Source of the DNA: an uncultured Pelagibacteraceae bacterium
GTDB lineage: Bacteria; Pseudomonadota; Alphaproteobacteria; Pelagibacterales; Pelagibacteraceae
NCBI GenBank assembly: GCA_902606835.1
Contig: CACLHW010000001.1
Coordinates: 62,001 to 126,000, forward strand
Direction of reading: 5' to 3'
Length of the DNA: 64,000 bases
This document shows positions 47,794 to 57,488 of this stretch, one piece after another. The notes below the pieces were generated by a model, which was given only the letters and a program-made list of their open reading frames with translations, had not been told where the DNA came from and made no database searches. Made by a program: the position numbers and the translations under genes. The first letter of the stretch is position 1, and every line of letters begins with the position of its first letter.

Positions 47794-49110
47794 ATGCCTG
47801 CTACTTTTGATCTTATTTTAAAAAATGGCACATGTTTTATTGATAACCAATTAAAAACTAGTGATTTGGGTATTTCAAAAGGAATCATTAAAACGATTGG
47901 TAAAGTTGAGTCTTCTTCTAATGAAAAAATCCTAGACGCAACAAACTTAGTAATTTTACCTGGATTAATAGATACCCAAGTTCATTTTAGAGAACCAGGC
48001 TCAACGGATGTTGAAGATTTAGAATCAGGAAGCAAAGCAGCTGTTTTAGGTGGAATAACTTCTGTTTTTGAAATGCCTAATACAAATCCACCCACATCTA
48101 ATCAAACAGAATTTAATAAAAAACTAAGCTTAGCTAAAAACAGAATGTTTTCTAACTATGCTTTTTATTTCGGTGCCACTCCACAAAATATGGAAGATTT
48201 AAAAAGGGTAGATAAGTTTGAAGGATGTTGTGGGGTAAAATTATTTGCAGGTTCTTCTACAGGAAATCTTTTAGTTAAGGATGAAAAAGATATAGAAAAA
48301 GTGATCTCAAACAGTTCTAAAATCGTTGCCATCCATTCAGAAGATGAAGATATCCTAAATATTAGAAAAAAATTTATAAAAAAAGGTGATGTTAGTTCTC
48401 ATCCAATATGGAGAAATGAAGAATGCGCAATGTCTTCAACTAGGAGAGTAGTAAAAATCGCAGAGCGTTATAATAAAAAAATTCATGTTTTGCATGTTAC
48501 TACAAAAGAAGAGGTAGAATTTTTATCAAGATACAAAGGTAATGTTAGTTTTGAAATTACCCCACAACACTTAACTATAAGCGCTCCGCATTGCTACAAA
48601 CTACTAGGATCGCTTGCCCAAATGAATCCTCCCATTAGAGAAAAGAAACACCAAGATATGCTTTGGAAAGCAGTCAAGGATAGTTTAGTTGATACCATTG
48701 GCTCAGATCATGCTCCGCACAGTTTAGAAAATAAAAAGAAAGAATATCCTCAAACACCATCAGGAATGCCAGGAGTTCAAACGCTTGTTCCGCTAATGCT
48801 TAATCATATTAACAATAATAAGTTAACCTTAAACCAATTCATAAAATTAGTTTGTGAAAATCCAGTAAGAATTTTTGGTATAAAAAATAAAGGTTACATC
48901 AAAGAAGGATATGATGCTGATTTAACCATCGTGGATATGAATATGAAAAAAGTTATTAAAAACGATTGGATTGCAAGTAAATGTGGATGGACACCATTTG
49001 ATGGTTATGAAGTAAAAGGTTTTCCTTTAGGAACGATTGTGAATGGAAAAGCAATTGTTTGGGGTGGTAAGCTTATTGAAAAAGCTAATGGTAAACCATT
49101 AAGATTTTAA
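47794..49110 (+). CDS. pyrC: Dihydroorotase (class I type)
   Basis: The enzyme cyclises carbamoyl aspartate to dihydroorotate. The 438-residue amidohydrolase has GLIDTQVHFREPG, GGITSVFEMPNTNPPTS, VKLFAGSSTG, AIHSEDED, HVLHVTT, and DTIGSDHAPH. The first His of the metal-binding HxH is Gln (Q62), with H64 kept. An upstream in-frame ATG at 47743 would overlap ygfZ; the ATG at 47794 opens with family-like sequence and is preferred. Its end overlaps the prpE end by 12 nt. Confidence 0.92.
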   Translation: MPATFDLILKNGTCFIDNQLKTSDLGISKGIIKTIGKVESSSNEKILDATNLVILPGLIDTQVHFREPGSTDVEDLESGSKAAVLGGITSVFEMPNTNPPTSNQTEFNKKLSLAKNRMFSNYAFYFGATPQNMEDLKRVDKFEGCCGVKLFAGSSTGNLLVKDEKDIEKVISNSSKIVAIHSEDEDILNIRKKFIKKGDVSSHPIWRNEECAMSSTRRVVKIAERYNKKIHVLHVTTKEEVEFLSRYKGNVSFEITPQHLTISAPHCYKLLGSLAQMNPPIREKKHQDMLWKAVKDSLVDTIGSDHAPHSLENKKKEYPQTPSGMPGVQTLVPLMLNHINNNKLTLNQFIKLVCENPVRIFGIKNKGYIKEGYDADLTIVDMNMKKVIKNDWIASKCGWTPFDGYEVKGFPLGTIVNGKAIVWGGKLIEKANGKPLRF

Positions 49111-50994
49111 AATATTATTTTTTTTTAGATCTTCTTTAATTTCATCTAGAATTGCAGGATCATCGATAGTTGCGGGCATTTTATATGTTTCGCCATCAGC
49201 AATTTTTCTAACAGTTCCTCTTAGGATTTTACCTGATCTTGTTTTAGGTAATCTTTTTATAACAATTGCAGTTTTAAAAGCTGCAACAGGTCCAATTTTT
49301 TGTCTGATCATTTGTACGCATTCTTTTGAAATGTCTTCATGTTTTTTTGTTACACCTGCTTTAAGCGTTAATAAACCAATGGGTAATTGTCCTTTTAATT
49401 TGTCAGCAATTCCTAAGACTGCACATTCCGCAACATCTTTATGTTCAGCTAAAACTTCTTCCATGGCACCCGTTGATAATCTATGACCAGCAACATTAAT
49501 AATGTCATCGGTTCGTGACATAATCCAAATGTAACCATCTTCATCAATATGACCCGCATCATATGTTTGATAGTAACCAGGATAGTTTGACATATAAGTT
49601 TCTTTATATCTTTGATCGGCACCCCAAAGTGTTGGAAAAGTTCCTGGAGGAAGAGGAAGTTTAACCACCACATCTCCCATTTCATTTGGTTTTGCCTGGT
49701 TGCCATCACTTTTTAAAATTTGTACATCGTAACCTGGAACTGGTCTGCATGCCGAACCATATTTAGTTTTTGAAAGTCCTAAACCAGCACAGTTTGCACT
49801 GATCGCCCAGCTTGTTTCTGTTTGCCACCAATGATCAATGACTGGAACTTTTAATAATCCTTCTGCCCACTTTAATGTATCTGGATCAGCTCTTTCTCCT
49901 GCAAGAAATAAAGATTCAAAATTAGATAAATCATATTTTTTAAAAAAAATTCCATTAGGATCTTCTTTTTTAATTGCACGAAATGCAGTAGGGGCAGTGA
50001 AAAGTGATTTAACTTTATGTTCAGAAATAATTCTCCAAAAAACTCCAGCATCTGGCGTTCCCACAGGTTTTCCTTCAAACAATACTGTTGTACATCCATG
50101 AAAGAGGGGAGCATAAACGATATAAGAATGACCTACTATCCAACCTATGTCACTAGCAGACCACCACACATCATCTGGATCAATGTTATAAATATTTTTC
50201 ATAGTCCATTTAAGTGCAACGATGTGACCACCGATATCTCTTACAATTCCTTTGGGGACACCTGTTGTACCAGATGTGTAAAGAATATAAGCATAGTCGT
50301 TAGCATTCATCTCGACGCACCCAACAGGCTTTGCAGTTTTTACAACATCATCCCAATCAATTTCATTTTTTTCTAAATCAACTTTAAAATTTTTTCTTTG
50401 GTAGATAATACATTTTTCAGGTTTGTGTTTTGCTAATTCAATTGCTTTTTTAAGAAGCGGTTTATATTCAATTGTTCTTCCTGGTTCATAACCACATGAA
50501 GCTGACAAAATAATTTTTGCTTTGGAATCATCTATTCTGCTAGCAAGCTCATTTGGAGCAAAGCCACCAAAAACCACAGAATGAACTGCTCCAATTCTTC
50601 CACAAGCCAGCATAGCAATAACAGCTTCTGGAATCATAGGCATATAAATTATTACCCTATCTCCTTTTTTTATTCCGTGATTTACAAGCGCTCCTGCAAA
50701 AATTGATACTTGTTCTTTTAATTGTTTGTAGGATATTTTTTTTTGTGAATTAGTTATTGGGCTATCATAAATAATTGCAATTTTTTCACCTTTTCCATTT
50801 TTAACATGAAGATCAACAGCATTGTAACAGGTGTTTGTAATTCCATCCTCATACCACTTATAAAAAGGAGGGTTATTTGAATTTAAAATTTTTGAAGGCT
50901 TTTTATACCAAAATATATCATTTGCTACTTCGGACCAAAAACCCTTGGCATCTTTAATTGATCTTTCGTATATTTCTTGATACTTCCCCTTCAT
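49099..50994 (-). CDS. prpE: Propionyl-CoA synthetase
   Basis: The 631-residue acyl-CoA ligase activates propionate (and possibly related short acids) to the CoA thioester. It has an N-terminal ACS domain with CYNAVDLHV, YMPMIPEAVIAMLACGRIGAVHSVVFGG, the P-loop YILYTSGTTGVPKGIVRD, WWQTETSW, and the C-terminal TRSGKILRGTVRKI with the acetylatable Lys. The pattern DIFWYKKPSKIL and EPGRTIEYKPLL is PrpE-like rather than Acs. I start at the ATG at 50994; a TTG lies two codons upstream. Confidence 0.92.
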   Translation of the reverse strand: MKGKYQEIYERSIKDAKGFWSEVANDIFWYKKPSKILNSNNPPFYKWYEDGITNTCYNAVDLHVKNGKGEKIAIIYDSPITNSQKKISYKQLKEQVSIFAGALVNHGIKKGDRVIIYMPMIPEAVIAMLACGRIGAVHSVVFGGFAPNELASRIDDSKAKIILSASCGYEPGRTIEYKPLLKKAIELAKHKPEKCIIYQRKNFKVDLEKNEIDWDDVVKTAKPVGCVEMNANDYAYILYTSGTTGVPKGIVRDIGGHIVALKWTMKNIYNIDPDDVWWSASDIGWIVGHSYIVYAPLFHGCTTVLFEGKPVGTPDAGVFWRIISEHKVKSLFTAPTAFRAIKKEDPNGIFFKKYDLSNFESLFLAGERADPDTLKWAEGLLKVPVIDHWWQTETSWAISANCAGLGLSKTKYGSACRPVPGYDVQILKSDGNQAKPNEMGDVVVKLPLPPGTFPTLWGADQRYKETYMSNYPGYYQTYDAGHIDEDGYIWIMSRTDDIINVAGHRLSTGAMEEVLAEHKDVAECAVLGIADKLKGQLPIGLLTLKAGVTKKHEDISKECVQMIRQKIGPVAAFKTAIVIKRLPKTRSGKILRGTVRKIADGETYKMPATIDDPAILDEIKEDLKKNNILKS

Positions 50995-51064
50995 AAGCAA
51001 AACTTATGAACTATTTAAGCACATCATTTTATCTATTGCATTATTTTAATTAGCATATATTTAG

Positions 51065-51397
<333 letters not shown>

Positions 51398-51404
51398 TCT
51401 AATT

Positions 51405-52427
51405 ATGATTAAAACAGATGCTTTAGTAGTGGGCGCAGGACCAGTTGGTTTATTTGTAGTGCACCAACTAGGTATCATTGGCCTCAAGGCCGAAGTGGTA
51501 GATAATCTAGACAGAATTGGAGGTCAGTGTATTGAACTTTATCCAGACAAACCAATTTATGATATTCCTGCGATACCAGAATGCACTGGAGAGGGTTTAA
51601 CAAATAGTTTGTTAGATCAAATTAAACCTTTTAAACCGAATTTTCATTTAAATGAAAGAGTGCAATCAGTTGTTAAAGAAAAAGACAATTGGAAAGTTAC
51701 AACAAGTAAAAATAAAATTTTTGTTACACCGAACGTAATTATCGCTGGTGGAGTTGGATCGTTTGAACCTAGAAAATTTTTAACCAAAGGAATAGAAAAG
51801 TTTGAAAATAAAGAAGTTTTTTATTCAGTCAAAGATAAAAATTTTTTTAAAAATAAAAAAGTATGTATTTTTGGTGGAGGTGACTCAGCTTTAGATTGGG
51901 CAATTGAATTATCAAAAATTTCAGAAGTTGTTTTGATACATAGAAGAAATGAATTTAGAGGAGCTGAAAATAGCGCTCAAATAGCAAAAAAATTAGAAAA
52001 AGATGGTAAACTTCAAATAAAAACACCATATCAAATTGATTCATTAGAAGGAGAAAATAAATTAACTGGAATAATTATTAAAAGTGAAGATGGAAAAACT
52101 GAAAAAATTTCAACCGATTACATACTCGGTTTTTTTGGATTAATAATGAAACTTGGTCCTATTGCTGAGTGGGGATTAAACTTAGATAAAAAAACAATAC
52201 CAGTAAACACAGAAAATTTTCAAACAAATAAAAAAGGTATTTTTGCCATAGGAGATATTTGTTCATATCCAGGAAAACTTAAATTAATTTTGTCCGGATT
52301 TCATGAAGGTGCTCTAGCAGCCAGAGCTTGTTTTAAATTAGCTAAACCAAGCGAAACATATAGATTTGAATATACTACTGTTTCAAAAAGCATGCAGGAA
52401 AGATTAGGCGTTAAAAAAAGTGATTGA
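51405..52427 (+). CDS. Ferredoxin--NADP reductase, thioredoxin-reductase-like
   Basis: The 340-residue flavoprotein has the FAD motif VGAGPVGLF at about 9-17, IGGQCIELYPDKPIYDIPA, the NADPH motif GGGDSALDWAIEL, HRRNEFRGAE, and a C-terminal FAD loop AIGDICSYPGKLKLILSGFHEGALAA. It lacks the CxxC redox pair of thioredoxin reductase, which marks the type 2 FNR. The adjacent ferredoxin is the likely partner. Its end overlaps the GST start by 8 nt. Confidence 0.95.
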   Translation: MIKTDALVVGAGPVGLFVVHQLGIIGLKAEVVDNLDRIGGQCIELYPDKPIYDIPAIPECTGEGLTNSLLDQIKPFKPNFHLNERVQSVVKEKDNWKVTTSKNKIFVTPNVIIAGGVGSFEPRKFLTKGIEKFENKEVFYSVKDKNFFKNKKVCIFGGGDSALDWAIELSKISEVVLIHRRNEFRGAENSAQIAKKLEKDGKLQIKTPYQIDSLEGENKLTGIIIKSEDGKTEKISTDYILGFFGLIMKLGPIAEWGLNLDKKTIPVNTENFQTNKKGIFAIGDICSYPGKLKLILSGFHEGALAARACFKLAKPSETYRFEYTTVSKSMQERLGVKKSD

Positions 52428-53046
52428 GTTATTTTATGCTCCGACTCCTAACGGAAGAAAAATATCTATCATGTTGGAGGAGATAAAATTTGATTATAAA
52501 ATTACAGAAATAGATCTTAAAAAAAATGAACAATTTAATTCTAATTTTAGAAAAATTAGTCCTTTAAGCAAAATACCAGCAATAACTGACCATAAAAATA
52601 AAACTAGTCTTTTTCAATCAGGAGCAATTTTAATTTATTTAGCGGAATTAAGTGAAAAATTTTATGAAATTAAAAATAGAAATCTTATCAATCAATGGCT
52701 AATGGCTCAGATGGGGGATGTTGGACCACTCTTAGGTCAGCACCATCAATTTCATCATTACAATCCTGGAAAAAGTGAATTTGCCGAAGAAAGATATTTT
52801 AAAATTGCTAAAAGAATATATAAAGATTTAGATGAACATTTATCAAGTTCAGATTTTTTAGCAGGGAAAAATTATTCAATCGCAGATATTGCTATGTTTC
52901 CTTGGATAGCAAGACATAATTGGCACGATGTTGGTCTAAAAAACTATAAAAGTTTAAGCAGATGGTATGAAACTATTTCCAAAAGAGAAGCGGTAATAAA
53001 AGGGTACGATTGTTTAGAAAAAGGAGAAAAAATTCCAAAGATATAA
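52420..53046 (+). CDS. Glutathione S-transferase family protein
   Basis: The 208-residue protein has a thioredoxin-like N-terminal domain with IELFYAPTPNGRKISIMLEE and SPLSKIPAI plus QSGAILIYLAE, and an all-helical C-terminal domain with FLAGKNYSIADIAMFPWI. It resembles the Ure2p/Nu-class GSTs such as YfcG and YghU. It starts with GTG inside the end of the reductase gene, so the redox trio is probably co-expressed. Substrate unknown. Confidence 0.93.
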   Translation: MIELFYAPTPNGRKISIMLEEIKFDYKITEIDLKKNEQFNSNFRKISPLSKIPAITDHKNKTSLFQSGAILIYLAELSEKFYEIKNRNLINQWLMAQMGDVGPLLGQHHQFHHYNPGKSEFAEERYFKIAKRIYKDLDEHLSSSDFLAGKNYSIADIAMFPWIARHNWHDVGLKNYKSLSRWYETISKREAVIKGYDCLEKGEKIPKI

Positions 53047-53047
53047 C

Positions 53048-53455
53048 TTACATATCTGCAAATATTTTTTCATTTTTTTCGTGTTTTTCTTGAGCTTCAA
53101 TTGATAAAGTTGCTATCGGTCTTGCAATTAACCTTTTAAGTCCTATTGGCTCTCCTGTTTCTTCACAGTAACCATAAGTACCATCATCAATTTTCTTTAT
53201 AGTTTTGTTAATTTTTGCAAGAAGCTTCATTTGTCTATTTAACGTTCGCATTTCAACGTTTTTTTCTGTTTGAGATGAAGCTTGATCTATAATATCAGCT
53301 GAAGAAATTTCTCGATCTACTTCATTAACATACAGTCCTTTAGCGTTTGATTCCATTATTTCATTTTTCCAATCTAACAATTTTTTTCTAAAGAATTTTT
53401 TGTGTTTTTCACACATGTATTTTTCTTTTTCACTAGGGATATATTTTTTGACCAT
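53048..53455 (-). CDS. dksA: RNA polymerase-binding protein DksA
   Basis: The 135-residue protein has the DksA coiled coil with DxxDxA-like tip (REISSADIIDQASSQTEKN) and the C-terminal DDGTYGYCEETGEPIGLKRLIARP followed by ATLSIEAQEKHEK. The zinc finger has only one of four cysteines, the zinc-independent form usual in alphaproteobacteria. DksA potentiates ppGpp on RNA polymerase. It ends 1 nt from the convergent GST stop, and the 89-bp gap upstream also holds the promoter region of the GT39 gene. Confidence 0.93.
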   Translation of the reverse strand: MVKKYIPSEKEKYMCEKHKKFFRKKLLDWKNEIMESNAKGLYVNEVDREISSADIIDQASSQTEKNVEMRTLNRQMKLLAKINKTIKKIDDGTYGYCEETGEPIGLKRLIARPIATLSIEAQEKHEKNEKIFADM

Positions 53456-53544
53456 ATGATATAAGACTTAAATTATTTATGGCTGGGCAGTATATTTACG
53501 TTTTTACAGGTGTCAAGAGGCATAAACTCGTATAAATTCTCGGT

Positions 53545-54924
53545 ATGAAAATTAGTAAAAAAAATCTTAATAATATTTTAATATTTTTTCTATTAAGTCA
53601 TATTGCTATTTGGACCCTAGTTCCTTACTTATCTAATGATAATCTTCCTTTAGATGTTATAGAAGCAATTGCCTGGAGTAATGGCTGGCCATTAGGCTGG
53701 GAGAAACATCCTCCACTTAGCTCATGGTTTCCTGGCTTCTTTTTCCATATATTTGGCAATCAAGATTGGTCTTATTATTTTCTTAGCCAACTATTTGTTA
53801 CCGCTAGTTTTATTATTGTTTGGAAATTTTCATTAGATTTTTTTCAAAATAAAATTCATAGTTTAATTTCAATATTATTATTAGAGGGTATTTTCTTCTA
53901 TAATTTTACCACTCCAGAATTTAATGTTAATGTTTGTCAATTGCCATTTTGGGCCTTAGCAGTTTACTATTGTTGGGAAGGTATAAAAAAAAATAATTAT
54001 ATAAGTTGGTTGCTTTTTGGAGTTTTTGCGGCACTTGGAATTTTATCTAAATATTTATTTGTTTACCTATTGATCGCTATTGACGTTTTATTTATTTATC
54101 TTATTTATAAAAAAAAATTTAAGCTTAAAGCTTTGGTTTCTCTTTCCACTTTTTTTTTAATACTAATTCCTCATTTAATTTGGTTAACAGAAAATGATTA
54201 TATTACTCTTACGTACGCTCTAAGTAGAACTGGGGCAGAAGAATCAAATTACATAGATCATTTATATTATCCATTTATATTTTTAGTTAAGCAGATTGGA
54301 ATTTTAATACCTTTTTTCTTTTTGCTCTTGTTTGCAATCACTAAATTTAAAATTAAATTAAAGTTAAAAGATAAAAAATTAATATTTTTATTAATAATAA
54401 ATATAGTTCCTATAATTTTAATTTTTTTAACTTCAGTTATTATGGGAGCAAAAATAAGAACTATGTGGATGACCCCGTTTTATTTATTTAGTGGTGTTTT
54501 ACTAGTATATATCTTTCAAAAACAAATTAGTTTTAAAAAATTAAAATATTTTTTTTCAGCATTTTTAATTTTATTTATTTTTTCTCCAGTTGCCTATTTT
54601 TATATTTCAGTAACTCAAACTGATAAAAGAACAGATTATCCTGGAGTTGAAATTGCTCAAAAGGTTCAGAAGCAATGGGACAAAAATTTTGCTAACACTA
54701 TTGATTCTGTAATAGGAGATGAGTGGCACGCAGGAAACTTAGCATATCATTTACAGTCAAAACCAAAATGGTATTCTCATAGGGCAGCATTTGTAGAAAA
54801 ATCAGTAGATGATTTTATCGAAACAATTGGTAAAAACGGATTAGTCATCGTAAATGGAGAATGTTCTTTTGGAGTTTCTTTTACAATAGAAGGTAACAAA
54901 TTTTGTATGTCAGGAAGTCAATGA
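53545..54924 (+). CDS. Glycosyltransferase family 39 (ArnT-like) membrane protein
   Basis: The 459-residue protein has about ten membrane helices and the ArnT/PMT layout. The first periplasmic loop carries EAIAWSNGWPLGWEKHPPLSSWFPGFFFHIFG, where the acidic residues and KHPP motif are typical of GT39/GT83 enzymes that use polyprenyl-phosphate sugars. A soluble domain closes the protein. It is coupled by ATGA to a GT2 gene likely to make the lipid-linked sugar donor. Acceptor (lipid A, other glycan or protein) is unknown. Confidence 0.87.
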   Translation: MKISKKNLNNILIFFLLSHIAIWTLVPYLSNDNLPLDVIEAIAWSNGWPLGWEKHPPLSSWFPGFFFHIFGNQDWSYYFLSQLFVTASFIIVWKFSLDFFQNKIHSLISILLLEGIFFYNFTTPEFNVNVCQLPFWALAVYYCWEGIKKNNYISWLLFGVFAALGILSKYLFVYLLIAIDVLFIYLIYKKKFKLKALVSLSTFFLILIPHLIWLTENDYITLTYALSRTGAEESNYIDHLYYPFIFLVKQIGILIPFFFLLLFAITKFKIKLKLKDKKLIFLLIINIVPIILIFLTSVIMGAKIRTMWMTPFYLFSGVLLVYIFQKQISFKKLKYFFSAFLILFIFSPVAYFYISVTQTDKRTDYPGVEIAQKVQKQWDKNFANTIDSVIGDEWHAGNLAYHLQSKPKWYSHRAAFVEKSVDDFIETIGKNGLVIVNGECSFGVSFTIEGNKFCMSGSQ

Positions 54925-55811
54925 AAAAATTTATAATTTTAATTCCATTATTTAATGATTGGAAATCTGCTACAAAATTATTAAATGAAATTGATTTACA
55001 AATTATTAATTGGAAAGCTGAAGTTTCTGTAATTATTGTTAATGATGCTTCAACAGAAACGAGATCAGGTCTTGAATACAATTACAAAAAAATAAAATCT
55101 GTTAAGATTATAAATATGAAAGAAAACAGAGTACATCAAAGATGTATAGCTGCTGGTTTAAAATATATTTGTGAAAAAGAAGATTTTGATTGGGTAATTG
55201 TTATGGATGCTGATGGGGAAGACCGACCCGAAGAACTTAATGATTTTTTTAATAAAACTTTAGAAAATCCCGATAAAACAATAACAGGTAATAGATTTAA
55301 AAGATCAGAGGGAATTATTTTTAAAATTTTGTATGAAATTCACAAAATTCTTACATTCATTTTTACAGGTAAATTAATAAAATTTGGTAATTTTACTTGT
55401 TTACCAAAGCACCACGTTTTGCAATTAATTCGAAAACCTTATTTATGGAATTCTTATTCCAGCTCAATTGTGAAAACAATTAAAGATAGAACATCTACTC
55501 CTTCCATCAGAGGCGTGAGGTATGTTTTGCCTTCAAAAATGAATTTTATTGCACTTGTTTTTCATTCTTTAGCAATTATTTCTGTATTTAAGAGCACTGT
55601 TATTATTCGTTCAATCATTTATTTTACAATTTATTTGTTTTTTATTTTTAATAGTTTTTCTTTTTTTTCTCTTATTCCTATTTTTCTTCTATTGATATTT
55701 GTGTTTACTGTTTTAAAAATATCTATGCGTTCAAATTTTAAAGAATTTGATAAATGTTTAGATAATATTGGTAGTATTGATGTACTATCAGGTTTTGACA
55801 GCAGGCAATAA
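54921..55811 (+). CDS. Glycosyltransferase family 2 (polyprenyl-phosphate sugar synthase-like)
   Basis: The 296-residue protein has an N-terminal GT2 domain with ILIPLFNDW, VSVIIVNDAST and WVIVMDADGEDRPEEL (metal-binding DAD), then two C-terminal membrane helices at about 210-265. This resembles DPM1/ArnC-like synthases, which load sugars onto polyprenyl phosphate. I place the start at the ATG overlapping the GT39 stop (ATGA); an upstream TTG is less likely. The last 24 nt overlap the end of convergent umuC. Confidence 0.88.
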   Translation: MKKFIILIPLFNDWKSATKLLNEIDLQIINWKAEVSVIIVNDASTETRSGLEYNYKKIKSVKIINMKENRVHQRCIAAGLKYICEKEDFDWVIVMDADGEDRPEELNDFFNKTLENPDKTITGNRFKRSEGIIFKILYEIHKILTFIFTGKLIKFGNFTCLPKHHVLQLIRKPYLWNSYSSSIVKTIKDRTSTPSIRGVRYVLPSKMNFIALVFHSLAIISVFKSTVIIRSIIYFTIYLFFIFNSFSFFSLIPIFLLLIFVFTVLKISMRSNFKEFDKCLDNIGSIDVLSGFDSRQ

Positions 55812-57065
55812 ATCAAAACAAGCTGTATCAATTCTTGAAGAGTATTGCCTTTTGATGTTCCATTTTTTTTTAAATCCTGCTTGTGCAACGCTTAAAGCAT
55901 TTCTTCCATATTTAATATTTGTATAATCTATAGCTTTCATTAATTTTATTCTCTTTTCTTCATTGTTAATTTTTGAAAATAAATTTTTATTATAAATATC
56001 AATATCCTCTAGACTTGAAAAAATTATACCCGTTTTTTGGTATTGGTATCCTTTTTTATAAATACTTTCTAACGCCATTAAAGCTTGTTTAACCAATGTA
56101 ATGCTATCATTTGTTCTTATTGGTAAATCTATATCCTTTGAATTGGAATAGTAATTTTTTCCCATATGGAAAGGGCTTGTTCTTATAAAGACAGTTATTT
56201 TTTTTACTGTTTGATTGTCATTTCTAATTTTTTCTGCAGCGTTAAGACAATGCGTTGCAATGGATTCTTTTAATTCTTCTAGTTTTGTAACTTTTTTTCC
56301 AAATGATCTTGATACACAACAATTTTTTCTTTTTTCTTCATGAGGTTCTAAGGATATACATGTAATACCTCTTAGCTCCATTGCAGTTCGTGATCCAAAA
56401 ACACTTGTATTTTTTTTTATCCATCCGTTATGCATATTTTTAAGATCGCAAGCTGTATTTATTCCATTTTTAATATAAAATTTTGTTAGTTGACGGCCAA
56501 CACCCCAGACATCATTTATTTTAATTTTTGAAAGAAGCTCGTCTATTTTATTGGAATTTACTAAATCTATAACTCCTGATTTTTCCTTTTTTGCAATATA
56601 ATTTGCAGCTTTACTCAAAGTTTTTGTTGTTCCAATTCCAATACTGGTCGGTATACCAGTCCATTGTAAAACGGTTTTTCTAATTTTATGGATATGTTCT
56701 AATAAATTTTTATTTTTTACTGAAGACAAATCTAAAAAAGCTTCATCGATAGAATAAATTTCCATTTGTGGTGAAAATAATTTTAAAGTTTTCATAACTC
56801 TTCTTGATATATCTCCATATAATGCAAAGTTTGTTGAAAAAATTTTTACATCATTTTCTTTTACTATTTTTTTTACTTTAAAATATGGTTCACCCATTTT
56901 AATCCCTAAGATTTTTGCTTCCGTTGATCGAGAAATTACACAACCGTCGTTACTTGAAAGCACCACAACTGGTTTTTTATTTATTGATGGATTAAACAAT
57001 CTTTCACAAGAAACATAAAATGAATTACAATCAACCAGAGCTATTTTGTTTTTGTTATAAAGCAT
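55788..57065 (-). CDS. umuC: DNA polymerase V catalytic subunit UmuC
   Basis: The 425-residue Y-family polymerase performs SOS translesion synthesis. It has IALVDCNSFYVSCERLF with the first metal Asp, SNDGCVISRS, IYSIDEAFLDLS with the catalytic SIDE, GIPTSIGIGTTKTLSKAAN, a little-finger domain, a possible clamp-binding NKNLFS, and a C-terminal DUF4113-like segment ending KKKWNIKRQYSS. Its start overlaps umuD by 11 nt. It is full length with no visible damage. Confidence 0.96.
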   Translation of the reverse strand: MLYNKNKIALVDCNSFYVSCERLFNPSINKKPVVVLSSNDGCVISRSTEAKILGIKMGEPYFKVKKIVKENDVKIFSTNFALYGDISRRVMKTLKLFSPQMEIYSIDEAFLDLSSVKNKNLLEHIHKIRKTVLQWTGIPTSIGIGTTKTLSKAANYIAKKEKSGVIDLVNSNKIDELLSKIKINDVWGVGRQLTKFYIKNGINTACDLKNMHNGWIKKNTSVFGSRTAMELRGITCISLEPHEEKRKNCCVSRSFGKKVTKLEELKESIATHCLNAAEKIRNDNQTVKKITVFIRTSPFHMGKNYYSNSKDIDLPIRTNDSITLVKQALMALESIYKKGYQYQKTGIIFSSLEDIDIYNKNLFSKINNEEKRIKLMKAIDYTNIKYGRNALSVAQAGFKKKWNIKRQYSSRIDTACFDLLPAVKT

Positions 57066-57447
57066 GAATCACGTAAGTAACTATTCCCCAAATAAAAATT
57101 TCCGGGTTTTCAGTTAAATCAATTTTATCTTTTATTTTTTTTGATCCAGAAGTTAAAAAAGATTGATTTTTTTCTTTTACAAAAGTTTTTACAACTAATT
57201 CTTCACTAACATTAGCAATTACTGTAGAAAAATTTTTTGGATTTAGACTTCTATCTACCACTAAAAGATCACCATCATGAATCCCAACATGATGCATGGA
57301 TTTGCCCTGGACTCTAATAAGAAATGTAGATGGTATATTTTTTATTAAATGGGAGTTGAGGTCTATATCATCTTCGACATAATCTGTAGCTGGAGAAGGA
57401 AAACCGGCTCCAACTTTATGCAAATGAAATGGTAACAATAATTTCAT
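57055..57447 (-). CDS. umuD: DNA polymerase V subunit UmuD (self-cleaving)
   Basis: The 130-residue protein belongs to the LexA/UmuD S24 peptidase family. The cleavage site AG lies at residues 14-15, before FPSPATDYVEDDIDL, the catalytic Ser is at 50 in GKSMHHVGI, and the Lys at 87 in LVVKTF, 37 residues apart as in E. coli UmuD. The N-terminal arm is about ten residues shorter than in E. coli. A LexA-type box lies four bases upstream of the ATG, so the operon is very probably SOS-controlled. Confidence 0.95.
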   Translation of the reverse strand: MKLLLPFHLHKVGAGFPSPATDYVEDDIDLNSHLIKNIPSTFLIRVQGKSMHHVGIHDGDLLVVDRSLNPKNFSTVIANVSEELVVKTFVKEKNQSFLTSGSKKIKDKIDLTENPEIFIWGIVTYVIHAL

Positions 57448-57450
57448 AAC

Positions 57451-57465
57451 GTTCTACTTTTGTTC
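57451..57465 (-). promoter_or_regulatory. LexA (SOS) box GTTC-N7-GTTC before umuDC
   Basis: GTTC (57451-57454), seven bases, GTTC (57462-57465): an exact match to the alphaproteobacterial LexA operator. It ends 4 nt before the umuD ATG and follows a TATAAA-like -10 on the minus strand (57474-57469). LexA bound here would cover the transcription start and ribosome-binding region. Confidence 0.85.
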
Positions 57466-57488
57466 TAATTTATAACATTAAACAATAT

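Noticed and set aside
53479-53535. An 18-codon frame starting MAGQYIYVFTG, faintly like the N terminus of the ABC-F protein EttA
   Set aside because: Only about eight residues match, the frame stops at once, no further ABC-F remnant follows, and the gap holds the promoter regions of dksA and the GT39 gene. Chance is the simpler reading.
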